DNA of 36,394 nt from Pseudomonadota bacterium (lineage in GTDB: Bacteria > Vulcanimicrobiota > Vulcanimicrobiia > Eremiobacterales > Eremiobacteraceae): positions 1 through 36,394 of the forward strand of contig JAJPHJ010000136.1 in the NCBI GenBank assembly GCA_021325335.1, given 5' to 3'. Under the pieces are notes generated by a model that worked only from the letters and a program-made list of their open reading frames with translations, searched no databases and was not told the DNA's origin. A program made the translations under genes and the position numbers. This document shows, piece after piece, positions 24,852-32,726 of this stretch. Each line of letters begins with the position of its first letter. Positions within the stretch are counted from its first letter, which is position 1.

Positions 24852-26148
24852 GACCGGCACGTTTTCGGGGCTCCGCTGCCAGCGCCGCCATCACATCGCG
24901 CGCGGCGCGTGACGCGGCGTCGATATCGGCGTCGTCGTGCTCTGCCGTTAGGAACATCAGCTCCATCTGCGACGGCGGCAACAAGATGCCTCGCTCAAGC
25001 ATCCCGCGATAGTAGCGCGCGTAAGCGCTCGCCTCGGCTTGGCTCGCTTCAGAATAGTTGCGATGCGGCGGCCTAGTTCGGAACATGAAATCAACCATTG
25101 AAGCGCACTGGACGACCGGCAGCGCGAAGCCGGCCTTTTCGATCGCTTCTGCCAAGCCGGACGCGAGTCGCTTGGCTTGGCGGTCCAAACGGGCGAAGAA
25201 GCCGGCATCCGCCTCGAGCTGATCGAGAAACGCGTGCGCAGCTGCGACGCATACCGGGTTACCGGAAAAAGTTCCCCCGGCGAAGACCTGGCCTTGGGGT
25301 GCCAACGCATCCATGATATCTGCGCGGCCGCCGAAGGCGGCGATGGGGAGTCCGCCGCCCAGCGCTTTGCCAAGGCACGTGAGATCTGGGCGCACGGCGA
25401 ATTCACCCTGGGCGCCGTCGGCCCCGAGTCGAAAACCGGTGATTACCTCGTCGAAGATGAGCAATGCTCCGTGAGCGCGCGTCAGCGCCCGTACTGCTTC
25501 GAGGTAACCTGGGAGAGGAAGGCACAGCCCCATGTTCGCGCACACGGGCTCGACGATCGCTGCGGCAACGGCCGATCCGTGGCGGCGCAGAGCGCTTTCC
25601 AGAGCCGCGACATCGTTGTAAGGAAGCACGAAGACGTCGGCCGCCGTCGCCGCAGTGACGCCGCACTCGATGGCTGCGGTCGAGAGCGATGAAGCACCGG
25701 CCGCGAAGATCATCTCGTCGCTGTGCCCGTGGTAGCAACCGCTAAAGCGGATGAATTTCTCTTTGCGGGTGAATCCGCGGGCGAGCCGGATAGCGCTCAT
25801 GCACGCTTCGGTGCCGGTGGACACGAAGCGAACGCGCTCCATCGAGCCGAACCGCCGGCAGATGCGCTCGGCGAGGCGAACTTCTTCGGGATGGGTGGTC
25901 CCCACGACCGCGCCGTCGCGCGCCGCGGCGGCGACTGCTTGCGCGATGATGGCGTTTCCGTGACCTAAGATGATGGGTCCGTAAGCGCACAAGAAGTCGA
26001 CATACGTGCGACCGGCAACATCCGTGACGTGCGAGCCCCGGGCGGAGACGATGAATGGACTGGGCTGACCGACGGGCCGTCCGGCGCGCACTGGGGAATC
26101 TACGCCGCCTGCGATGTATCGCCGGGCCGCGGCGAGATCGACGTTCAT
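24844..26148 (-). CDS. hemL: Glutamate-1-semialdehyde 2,1-aminomutase
   Basis: A 434-residue PLP enzyme making 5-aminolevulinate for haem. Motifs: IFDEVITGFRLG and the PLP lysine segment CLGKALGGGLPIAAFGG, plus FSGCYHGHSD and GTFSGNP. The N-terminus carries AGGVDSPVRAG, as in HemL. I chose ATG 26148; ATG 26169 and the 26175 codon are alternatives. hemA is not in the window. It lies downstream of a pilin cassette on the same strand but is separated by two hairpins. Confidence 0.93.
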   Translation of the reverse strand: MNVDLAAARRYIAGGVDSPVRAGRPVGQPSPFIVSARGSHVTDVAGRTYVDFLCAYGPIILGHGNAIIAQAVAAAARDGAVVGTTHPEEVRLAERICRRFGSMERVRFVSTGTEACMSAIRLARGFTRKEKFIRFSGCYHGHSDEMIFAAGASSLSTAAIECGVTAATAADVFVLPYNDVAALESALRRHGSAVAAAIVEPVCANMGLCLPLPGYLEAVRALTRAHGALLIFDEVITGFRLGADGAQGEFAVRPDLTCLGKALGGGLPIAAFGGRADIMDALAPQGQVFAGGTFSGNPVCVAAAHAFLDQLEADAGFFARLDRQAKRLASGLAEAIEKAGFALPVVQCASMVDFMFRTRPPHRNYSEASQAEASAYARYYRGMLERGILLPPSQMELMFLTAEHDDADIDAASRAARDVMAALAAEPRKRAGHG

Positions 26149-26220
26149 CGGTGACGCGCCGTGCTTCATCCGCATTCAGCCGTGATAGGCGGCTTGTGCT
26201 TGTCGGACCTGCCTCTAGAA

Positions 26221-26290
26221 AAGCACGAAGGCGGCATCCGTGCCGCCTCCGCAGTTGACCGCTTGGCTCGGGGCGATTTGCCATCGCCTC
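26221..26290 (-). terminator. Two hairpins after pilin cassette B
   Basis: Hairpin one is AGGCGGCA/TGCCGCCT (26229-26248) with loop TCCG; on the minus strand it is followed by TTCGTGCTTTTC. Hairpin two is GGGGCGA/TCGCCTC (26270-26290, one G-T pair), close to the family at 34359 with a weaker TA-rich tail. They end the pilX-B transcript before hemL. Confidence 0.6.
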
Positions 26291-26295
26291 CTATA

Positions 26296-27885
26296 TTAGG
26301 TGCCTTCGTCGAGCCAAGCGACGATGTCGTAGCGATTGGTGATCGGGAAACCGGGCGGCGGAGTGGCAGCCAGGCGAGAATCGTATTGATACGACCGGTC
26401 GAACCCCGTCATGAGCGTGCCTCCCGAGCTCGTCCCCATGGCGCCGTTGACGTTCTGAATGAGGCCGCCGTGGAAGGTGAACGTGCCCTGCGCGGCGCCG
26501 TTCCACTTCTTGTTCGAGAACGTGCCGTCGGTGCAGGGCGGGCACTCGCCGTAGTAGCCGGTGAGAATGCTGCCGTCGAACTCATAGCCGGTCGACGTGG
26601 TCGAGTTGACCGAGATGTCATTCGCCCATACGCCGAACTCGTCGGTCGAGGTCGAACTCTTGTCCAGATAGAGGATGCCGGGAGCCCCTCCGGCCATCGT
26701 GATCGTATGACTGCTGTCGCCTAGATAGTCTGGAACCGACAGCGAGTAGTCGCCGTGGATCGTGCCGGAGTTGATCGTGACGTTGCCGTTCACGAAGATC
26801 GCACCGTTCGCCGCCGTCGCGCCGGAGGACGGCTGGCCCGAAGGCACGCCCGTGTACACGACCGTGCAATTGGTGACGCAGCCGCTCGTCTGGACGACCG
26901 TGGTCGTGTTCGACGTGAAGTTGATGGCGACCGTGTAGTTGGCCCCCAGGGGATTTGACGCACCTGCGGACTTGATCGTGAAGACCTCATTGTTGCCCGA
27001 ATAGGAACCGCAACTTCCGCTGCACGGCGTGATCGTGACGTCGCCTTGCATGTAGATGCCGGTGGTCAGCGCGCCGGCCGTTCCGGCGATCGCGTCATGT
27101 CCATTCACGTAGAGGCCGTTCACGCCGGGCGCCGGAAGGCTCGAGATATTGTTCGGATTGCCATAGAAGGCTTCACTCGCGTCGGCGAGGTTGCTCTGGA
27201 AGGTCGGCAACTGCATCGGGTTGCCGCCGATAGACATGGCGGCTTGCCCCTGCGATCCCGTGACGTCGTTCCAGTTCACGGCGCCCATCGCCACTGATGA
27301 TTTTCCAGCCCCCTGGTAGAAGCTTGGCGTGCTGACCGTCTGCACGGTGCTGTTGAAGATGGCGGAGCCGGGATCTTGGTACCAGATGTTCATCGAGCCG
27401 CCGTTGTAGACGGGGCCGTCGAACGTCTCGCCCGTGACGTAGTAGACGTTACCGGAGTTGCCCGCGGTGAACTGCTCGTAGTACGAGTAGGGGAAGCTGC
27501 GCACGAGCGCGGTCACAACACGCTGCTGCCCCGAAACGGTTTCGGTCCCAGTCGATGTGATCTCGTAGTAGACGAGACCGCTCGAGGTGGCCCACGTGTT
27601 CGCTACACTCGACTGGTACGACACGGTTGAAGGTGATGGATAGGTGTAGTTGATCGTCCCCGGTGCCACGCCGACGGACGCACTTTCTTCAATCTGTAGA
27701 ACCATGTCTTCGACGCCGGCATACGCGGCGTTGAGCGCTTCGACGCTGCGGCTGTGCGCGCCGACCGAGTCGAGCTCCCCGATCATCTGCGACATCAGGC
27801 CGCCGATGAGCACCAAGAAGACGACCGTCATAAGAAGCGCGGTGATGAGCGCGATCCCGCGCTGGCGACCCGTTTTCCGTTTCAT
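26296..27885 (-). CDS. Large PilX/GspK-like tip pilin, cassette B
   Basis: A 529-residue prepilin. The leader ends at GRQRG (residue 10) with cleavage before IALITALLMT; the fifth mature residue is not Glu but Thr, as in GspK/PilX tip pilins. A very long surface domain follows with many short Gly/Asn/Thr-rich beta repeats (GAIFVNGNVTINSGTIHGDY), probably a beta-helix or solenoid. Cysteine pairs may form disulfides (CSGSC, CVTNC, CPPC). The end, PPPGFP...DIVAWLDEG, resembles the ComZ-like/DUF-type pilus proteins. It is a paralogue of the 31200 gene. The start overlaps the previous stop (ATGA). Confidence 0.8.
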   Translation of the reverse strand: MKRKTGRQRGIALITALLMTVVFLVLIGGLMSQMIGELDSVGAHSRSVEALNAAYAGVEDMVLQIEESASVGVAPGTINYTYPSPSTVSYQSSVANTWATSSGLVYYEITSTGTETVSGQQRVVTALVRSFPYSYYEQFTAGNSGNVYYVTGETFDGPVYNGGSMNIWYQDPGSAIFNSTVQTVSTPSFYQGAGKSSVAMGAVNWNDVTGSQGQAAMSIGGNPMQLPTFQSNLADASEAFYGNPNNISSLPAPGVNGLYVNGHDAIAGTAGALTTGIYMQGDVTITPCSGSCGSYSGNNEVFTIKSAGASNPLGANYTVAINFTSNTTTVVQTSGCVTNCTVVYTGVPSGQPSSGATAANGAIFVNGNVTINSGTIHGDYSLSVPDYLGDSSHTITMAGGAPGILYLDKSSTSTDEFGVWANDISVNSTTSTGYEFDGSILTGYYGECPPCTDGTFSNKKWNGAAQGTFTFHGGLIQNVNGAMGTSSGGTLMTGFDRSYQYDSRLAATPPPGFPITNRYDIVAWLDEGT

Positions 27886-28505
27886 GGCTTGTACCCCAAA
27901 GCGACTTGCGTGTTGAGATCGTAGATGCCGTACGAGCCGTTCGCAGACTGAGTCTGCAGATCGACGTCGAGCAGCTGGCTGGAGAGAGCTTCCACCTCGA
28001 AACCGACGATGTTGTAGGCGATGACGTTTGTGACGTCCGATGCCGTCGGGCAGTTGGCGTTATTCTTGAGCTGGACTTCTCGCGAGATCGTCTTAGCCAC
28101 CGGATCGTACGTCAGCGTCACGAGATCGTAGCATGGGATCGGGTCGCCGGCGCTGTCGACTGGAACGGGCGTCGTGAGCCCTCCGGGGCCATTGTGAACC
28201 CGGTAGAATGAGACCGTTTGTGAGGCCACCGGTGCTGTCGACGGAGCGGGCACCGGCGGCCGAGTGACGATCGGATAGTTGCCGGAGAAATCGGTGATGT
28301 CGGGCATCGCCTGGCGCAATTCGTTTGTGACCTTCGCCATGGAGATCCGTGCGTTTGACTCCGCGGTGATGTTCGCGGTCGTCAAGTTGTTGTGGTTGAA
28401 GACCATTGCGAACTCGACCACCGCGAGCGCGAGCACGAGTCCCATGATCGTCATGGAGATGAGCATCTCGACCACGGTGAAGCCGCGTGGTGCGCGCCGG
28501 ATCAT
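27882..28505 (-). CDS. PilW-like type IV prepilin, cassette B
   Basis: A 207-residue prepilin. The leader ends at RRAPRG (residue 8), followed by [10 protein letters not shown] with Glu5. About 180 residues of globular head follow (two late segments with Asn and Cys). It is a paralogue of the 31829 gene: both open with GFTxVEM and share a body with MAKxxxxxRxA and a TDFSG/TDFTG segment. It lies in an ATGA-overlapped row between the PilV- and PilX-like genes. Confidence 0.85.
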   Translation of the reverse strand: MIRRAPRGFTVVEMLISMTIMGLVLALAVVEFAMVFNHNNLTTANITAESNARISMAKVTNELRQAMPDITDFSGNYPIVTRPPVPAPSTAPVASQTVSFYRVHNGPGGLTTPVPVDSAGDPIPCYDLVTLTYDPVAKTISREVQLKNNANCPTASDVTNVIAYNIVGFEVEALSSQLLDVDLQTQSANGSYGIYDLNTQVALGYKP

Positions 28506-29233
28506 TGGATCACCGTGGGCGATGGCTTCGGCGTCGGGGAAGGCTTCACGGTCGGCGACGGCGTCGGCGTCGGGGAAGGCTTCGGTGTCGGCGACGGTGT
28601 CTTGGTCGGCGACGGCGTCGGCGTCGGGGAAGGTTTAACGGTCGGCGAGGGCGTCGGCGTCGGAGAAGGCGACTGCGACGGCGGCGGCGGCGGCGGGGTG
28701 ACGCCGGCAAGGTTCAACGTTGGATCGTTGCGGTTGAGCTGGTTGAGCTCGAAGATCTCGGGCGACCCGTTATTGTCGGCCGTGTTTGCAGCAATCCAGA
28801 CGCTCAGGTTGGCGGCGTTCACGTCGCCGCTTTGCTCGGTGGCGTTCCACATGTACTCGTAACTGCCATGGCCCGCGTCGTTCGCGAACGGACCAGTGGA
28901 ACACATCGGCATTGAGTGCCATGTGGGCGTCGTGATGTTATCGTTGTATGCCGGCCAGCCATTGCCGCACGGATCGCTCCCAGGCGGCGGACTAGCCCAA
29001 ACGCCTGCAGTCTGTTCGTTCCAAAAATTTCCATCCGTGCGCATCGTGTCGAGCAAGTAATTGCCCATTGACAGCGTGATGCCGCGATTGTCGGCTTGCT
29101 TCTCGGCCTGCGTCGACGCCATCATGTCGCCCGAGACAAACAAGAACGCGAGCGTCAAGACGACGGTCGCCACCAGGACCTCTATGAGGCTCGACCCTCG
29201 CTGCCGCTTCGGCGGTTGGGGCGTGTTTGGCAT
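28502..29233 (-). CDS. PilV-like prepilin with Pro/Ser/Thr tail, cassette B
   Basis: A 243-residue prepilin. The leader ends at KRQRG (residue 13), followed by [10 protein letters not shown] with Glu5. The head has the conserved block DPCGN...PTWH...C...YMWNA, in common with the 32575 gene, with a Cys pair likely to be bridged. After about residue 180 comes a run of P, then [10 protein letters not shown]-type repeats up to the end. The ATG at 29233 has GGAG 11 bases before it; an upstream TTG is less likely. It heads cassette B. Confidence 0.85.
   Translation of the reverse strand: MPNTPQPPKRQRGSSLIEVLVATVVLTLAFLFVSGDMMASTQAEKQADNRGITLSMGNYLLDTMRTDGNFWNEQTAGVWASPPPGSDPCGNGWPAYNDNITTPTWHSMPMCSTGPFANDAGHGSYEYMWNATEQSGDVNAANLSVWIAANTADNNGSPEIFELNQLNRNDPTLNLAGVTPPPPPPSQSPSPTPTPSPTVKPSPTPTPSPTKTPSPTPKPSPTPTPSPTVKPSPTPKPSPTVIQ
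28505..28690. repeat. 18-bp-based tandem repeats coding the Pro/Ser/Thr tail of pilin B
   Basis: The segment GTCGGCGACGGCGTCGGCG recurs at 28551 and 28605 (54 bases apart), with a near copy at 28641 (36 further). The spacings are multiples of 18 bases, or 6 residues of PSPTPT/K. Such arrays can slip in replication without a frame change, since each unit is a multiple of three. Confidence 0.75.
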
Positions 29234-29462
29234 GACAAGCAATCTCCACGTCCGCAAGCCGGACGACCGTTGTTGATGAGATACTGGTTAGACTAGCTTT
29301 TCTTATTAGATTTCATCGGCTCCCTCGATGCTTGGGGAGGTGTGACGGCCGGCACAAAGGGATGAGCGCATGCGATATGACGCGTCTTTGCGCTCGGGCG
29401 TGTGACCGCGCGCATGCGAGTTCATATGAGCCGCTGGCGCGGACAACCTCAGACGAATGGTG
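29234..29462. promoter_or_regulatory. Leader region of pilin cassette B
   Basis: The 284 bases between the cassettes hold no credible gene. Near the start of cassette B lies ATACTGGTTAG at 29281-29291 (CTAACCAGTAT on the minus strand, 58 bases before the ATG). The same motif with one change precedes cassette A. It could be a promoter or an activator site. Confidence 0.5.
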
Positions 29463-29465
29463 CGT

Positions 29466-29494
29466 AAAAGAAAACGGCCGGCTTGCGCCGGCCG
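29466..29494 (-). terminator. Intrinsic terminator of pilin cassette A
   Basis: The stem CGGCCGGC/GCCGGCCG (29475-29494), loop TTGC, is followed on the minus strand by TTTTCTTTT. It begins about 24 bases after the stop of the large pilin gene and is the strongest terminator of the window. Confidence 0.85.
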
Positions 29495-29517
29495 GGATGG
29501 AAAACCGTGGAAGCCGT

Positions 29518-31200
29518 TTAGATGCCTAGATCTTCCCAGGCGATGACTTCGAGCTGTCCTGTTGTCGGATTGAATGGCGGTGGCGAAGTCGCGAATCGCT
29601 GGTCGAAGGCGATGATACGGGCAAAGCCGATCTGCTGGCCGGCGACGACTTCGCCAACGGCTCCCCGAGCGTTCTCTACGAGGCTGCCAAGCACGGTGAG
29701 AAATCCCTGACTGCTGGTGCCGCAGGTGTTCTTCTTGCACAGAATGTTGTTGAACGTGCCGTCGTTCGAAGCCTCACCCGGATAGCCGGCAATGATGCTG
29801 GCGTCAATGTGCAGATTATTCGTGGAAGCGCCACCGGCGAGCACGACGTTGTCCGCCCACAGCCCGAGTTTGTCGTAGAGCTGAGACCCGAGATCCGCGT
29901 ACGTCAGGTTGTCCATGATGTTTATCTGGCTTGTGAAGGGAGAGTAATCCGGCGTCGCAATCGTGTAGCTCCCTTCGATGGTCGTGTTCGGTGTGCCGCC
30001 ATCGCCCAGGTTGACTTTGTTCGCATAGAGGAAAATCGCGCCCGCTCCGGAGTTTGTGACCCCCGGACCTGCTTCGCCGCACGGCGTGCCTGAAAACGTG
30101 TGGGTTGCAGAACCGAAGGTGACGCTGGTCGTGCCCGAACAGTCGCCCAAGCTTTCGAAGCTGGGATAATTGATGTTGACGATGTAAGTGCCGGTCCAAG
30201 AGGGGCTTGTGATCTTCATCGTTTCAGTGTTGCCCGAAACGGTGCTCACGATCGTCGCGGGGCCGTTGGCGGCGTTGATGTAGATGCCAGTCGTATCGAT
30301 CGGATTCGACGTGTTGGCAGCATCTTTTCCGCCGGACGTGGCCCCATCGATGTACACGCCGGGATTGACGGCTGGAAATCCCGTGCCTCCCGAGAAGGTG
30401 TTGTTTCCGTCGCCTTCCCACGCCTCGCTCGCCACCGCGATATTGCTGGACGGCTGAGGCAACGACAGCGCCGTGTTATTGATGGTGAAGGCACCAGACC
30501 CGCCCGATATGACAGTCGACCAGTCACCGGTCTGGTTCGGATCCCCAGGATTCCACACAGGAGCGTTCGGAGTCTGAACTTTCGCCAAAAAGATCGGCTC
30601 GACCGTGGGTCCAGGCGACGGGGCTGGCGTTGCGTAGGCGATCCGCATTGGACCACCAGAGTAGACGTCACCGTTGAAATGCTGGGTCGAGAGATACCAA
30701 ACCGGATTTCCGAATTGGTTGGTCTCATAGTTTGAAAAACTCGCGAAATCAGCGATAGGTTGGGATTGCACCACAGCCCGGACTTCACGCTTCACCGTTG
30801 ACAGGATATTGTTTTGGTACTGGCCGGTCGAATGGATCAGATAGTAATTCAGACCGCTGCTGGCTTGCCATTGTTTTTCGACGTACGCGCTGTAGCTGAC
30901 GACCGACGGAGAAGCACCCGGTTCGGGGTAGGTGTATGTGACAGGATGTGCCTGGTTGGGTAGCCCTTGGTTGAGCGCGAGATCGGTCTGGATCTGTTCG
31001 ACGGTATCTCGCACGCCCGCATCGGCGGCTGCCAGTGCGCGATTCGAAACGGCGGACATCTTCGTGCTGTTCATCTCTATGGCGAGCTGGTCCAGCATGG
31101 CGCCGGCGAAGATCAAAAACACGAGCAGTAGGCCGATTACGCCTATCAGGGCGATACCCCGTTGTGTCGTTGGGTAGGCGTTGCGCGACGGCTTTTTCAT
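29518..31200 (-). CDS. Large PilX/GspK-like tip pilin, cassette A
   Basis: A 560-residue prepilin. The leader ends at TTQRG (residue 15), followed by IALIGVIGLLLVF; the fifth residue is Gly, not Glu, so it should sit at the pilus tip by analogy with GspK. The head is long and rich in small repeated beta segments (GAIFLYANKVNLG, NLHIDASIIAG). Cysteines occur in DCSG...TPCG and LCKKNTC. The end reads SPPPFNP...LEVIAWEDLG, matching its cassette B paralogue. The large insert resembles Thermus ComZ in size and style. Its start shares one base with the upstream stop (TAATG). Confidence 0.8.
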   Translation of the reverse strand: MKKPSRNAYPTTQRGIALIGVIGLLLVFLIFAGAMLDQLAIEMNSTKMSAVSNRALAAADAGVRDTVEQIQTDLALNQGLPNQAHPVTYTYPEPGASPSVVSYSAYVEKQWQASSGLNYYLIHSTGQYQNNILSTVKREVRAVVQSQPIADFASFSNYETNQFGNPVWYLSTQHFNGDVYSGGPMRIAYATPAPSPGPTVEPIFLAKVQTPNAPVWNPGDPNQTGDWSTVISGGSGAFTINNTALSLPQPSSNIAVASEAWEGDGNNTFSGGTGFPAVNPGVYIDGATSGGKDAANTSNPIDTTGIYINAANGPATIVSTVSGNTETMKITSPSWTGTYIVNINYPSFESLGDCSGTTSVTFGSATHTFSGTPCGEAGPGVTNSGAGAIFLYANKVNLGDGGTPNTTIEGSYTIATPDYSPFTSQINIMDNLTYADLGSQLYDKLGLWADNVVLAGGASTNNLHIDASIIAGYPGEASNDGTFNNILCKKNTCGTSSQGFLTVLGSLVENARGAVGEVVAGQQIGFARIIAFDQRFATSPPPFNPTTGQLEVIAWEDLGI

Positions 31201-31829
31201 TACTCAGAGCCTCCGACGTATACAACATCGTTTAATGAGAACGTGCAGGCATCCCGGCCGGTATTGGGATCATGGGTGCAGTGACCGCTCGGTTCGCTCA
31301 CCGTCAGGGCGATGTCGTAGCGGTTGGTGCCCTGGCCAGATACCGTGAAAGATGAAACATTTGTCCCTAACACGGTCGCGGGAAGGGCTGCTCCGCCAGG
31401 CTGCGGTGTGATGATCTCATCGAGCTCACCGCTCACCTTTGGGTTCATTTGAATCAGAACGGTTTCGAACTGCGGACACGGAGCACCGTCGCTACATGTA
31501 TTCATTGCTGGAGATAGTTGGCCAGGTGCCGAGCGGTAAAACAAGACGTAGCCCGCGGAGGCACCCGGAATGGGTGAAATAACCGGAGCAGGCGATCCGG
31601 TGAAGTCGGTGTAGTCGAAATACGCGCTTCGCATGTGCGTCTCGATTTTCGCCATGATGACGCGAGCCTGTGACTCTGCGTCGGTGTTGGCACGGCTGTG
31701 CAGCGTACTGTTCACCACCGAGATGAACTCCAGGCTCAAAAGCGTCAAGATTAACCCGATGATGGCTACGACCGTGATCATCTCGACCAGCGTGAAGCCG
31801 CGGGTAGCGCGATTTCTTGGCCTGCTCAT
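31200..31829 (-). CDS. PilW-like type IV prepilin, cassette A
   Basis: A 209-residue prepilin. The leader ends at RATRG (residue 11), followed by FTLVEMITVV with Glu5. The head has four to five late cysteines (CSDGAPC; CTHDP; DAC), probably in two bridges. It is a paralogue of the 28505 gene. It is joined to the genes on both sides by overlapping start/stop codons. Confidence 0.87.
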   Translation of the reverse strand: MSRPRNRATRGFTLVEMITVVAIIGLILTLLSLEFISVVNSTLHSRANTDAESQARVIMAKIETHMRSAYFDYTDFTGSPAPVISPIPGASAGYVLFYRSAPGQLSPAMNTCSDGAPCPQFETVLIQMNPKVSGELDEIITPQPGGAALPATVLGTNVSSFTVSGQGTNRYDIALTVSEPSGHCTHDPNTGRDACTFSLNDVVYVGGSE

Positions 31830-32575
31830 TCGAACGTCCCCGATGGTTGTGGCGTCGGCGTCGGTGGCGGCGTGGGCGTATGGGTCGGCGGCGGCGTCGG
31901 CGTATGCGTCGGCGGCGGCGTTGGGCTACCGTGCCCGCTTGGGGTCGGCGTTGGCGGTGGGGTCGGCGTGTGCGACGGCGGAGGCGGTGTTGGCGTGTGC
32001 GTTGGCGGTGGCGTTGTCACCTTCGGCGTTGGGGTTGGAAGCACGGGCGTATTGGTCGGCTGTACGTGGATGTTGCCTTTGGTGCTGTTGAGCTCGTAGA
32101 CGTTCACCCGGCCGCCCTCTTCCACTTGCACCCACACCGTCAGCTGCGCGGTCGTGGGGCTTCCTCCTTGATTCTGGGCGTTCCACATATATTGGAAGGT
32201 CTGCTGGCCCACCATATCGGGGAAGATGCCTGGATTGCTGCCGTTTGGCGTGCACGCAGGCGCGGGGTGCCACGTCGGCGCCGTTATCTTGTCGGTGTAC
32301 GGCGGGAAGGCGTTGCCGCAAGGATCATTGCCCAGACCCGGGGCTGCCCAATCATTGCCCCCAGCCCCGGACCAGAAGTTTTGGTCCGTGCGCATCACGC
32401 CGAGTAAGTAGTTCGCCGCATCCATCGACTCCGTCCGCGTGGCTGAGACGTTTTCGGCCTGGGACGCCTGGAGCAGATCGGACGTGATGAAAAGGAAGAT
32501 GATGGTCAGCAACGCCACGGCGACGAGGACTTCGACAAGCGTCGTGCCTCTGCGAGAAAAATTGCGCCGACTCAT
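31826..32575 (-). CDS. PilV-like prepilin with Pro/Thr/His tail, cassette A
   Basis: A 249-residue prepilin. The leader ends at SRRG (residue 10), followed by TTLVEVLVAV with Glu5. The head (about residues 40-180) has DPCGN...PTWHPAPAC...YMWNAQ, as in the cassette B paralogue. The last 75 residues consist of TPTPPPTH-type repeats, which are not expected in a PilV head and may project from the tip or bind surfaces. GGGGAG is about 8 bases ahead of the ATG. It leads cassette A. Confidence 0.86.
   Translation of the reverse strand: MSRRNFSRRGTTLVEVLVAVALLTIIFLFITSDLLQASQAENVSATRTESMDAANYLLGVMRTDQNFWSGAGGNDWAAPGLGNDPCGNAFPPYTDKITAPTWHPAPACTPNGSNPGIFPDMVGQQTFQYMWNAQNQGGSPTTAQLTVWVQVEEGGRVNVYELNSTKGNIHVQPTNTPVLPTPTPKVTTPPPTHTPTPPPPSHTPTPPPTPTPSGHGSPTPPPTHTPTPPPTHTPTPPPTPTPQPSGTFE
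31850..32045. repeat. 24-bp-based tandem repeats coding the Pro/Thr tail of pilin A
   Basis: The unit GGTCGGCGGCGGCGTCGGCG recurs with a 24-base period (8 residues TPTPPPTH) in two near-perfect copies near 31880-31925. More diverged units run through to 32045. The repeat type differs from that of cassette B (18-base period), so the tails have evolved separately. Confidence 0.72.
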
Positions 32576-32620
32576 AAGGTCTGCTCCCCGGCCGAAAAAC
32601 AGTACGTCTGGCTAGCCACT

Positions 32621-32631
32621 ATACCGGTTAG
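32621..32631 (-). promoter_or_regulatory. CTAACCGGTAT motif upstream of pilin cassette A
   Basis: On the minus strand this motif lies 56 bases before the start codon of the first gene, against 58 bases for the CTAACCAGTAT upstream of cassette B. The rest of the leaders differ. GTATAGT in cassette A overlaps a fair -10 match (TATAGT). The motif may be a shared promoter element or a regulator site. Confidence 0.45.
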
Positions 32632-32726
32632 TCCAGTTCGTGAGCCCAGTCACACGCTCCTTGGGACTGTGATTGAGGTCACTTTGTTACATATCATATG
32701 GGAGCGAGTTTAATATTACGAGCCTG

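Noticed and set aside
28505-28690. Possible CRISPR array or other spaced repeats
   Set aside because: The units are contiguous, in frame and code the pilin tail; there are no unique spacers and no cas genes.
28392-28862. A plus-strand frame with GVGEGF-type repeats
   Set aside because: It is the complement of the Pro/Ser/Thr repeat array of the pilin; glycine-valine repeats are produced by the antisense reading.
29295-29460. c-di-GMP (GEMM) riboswitch ahead of pilin cassette B
   Set aside because: A GCGCAAAG string resembles part of the GEMM consensus, but the other conserved blocks and stems are absent.
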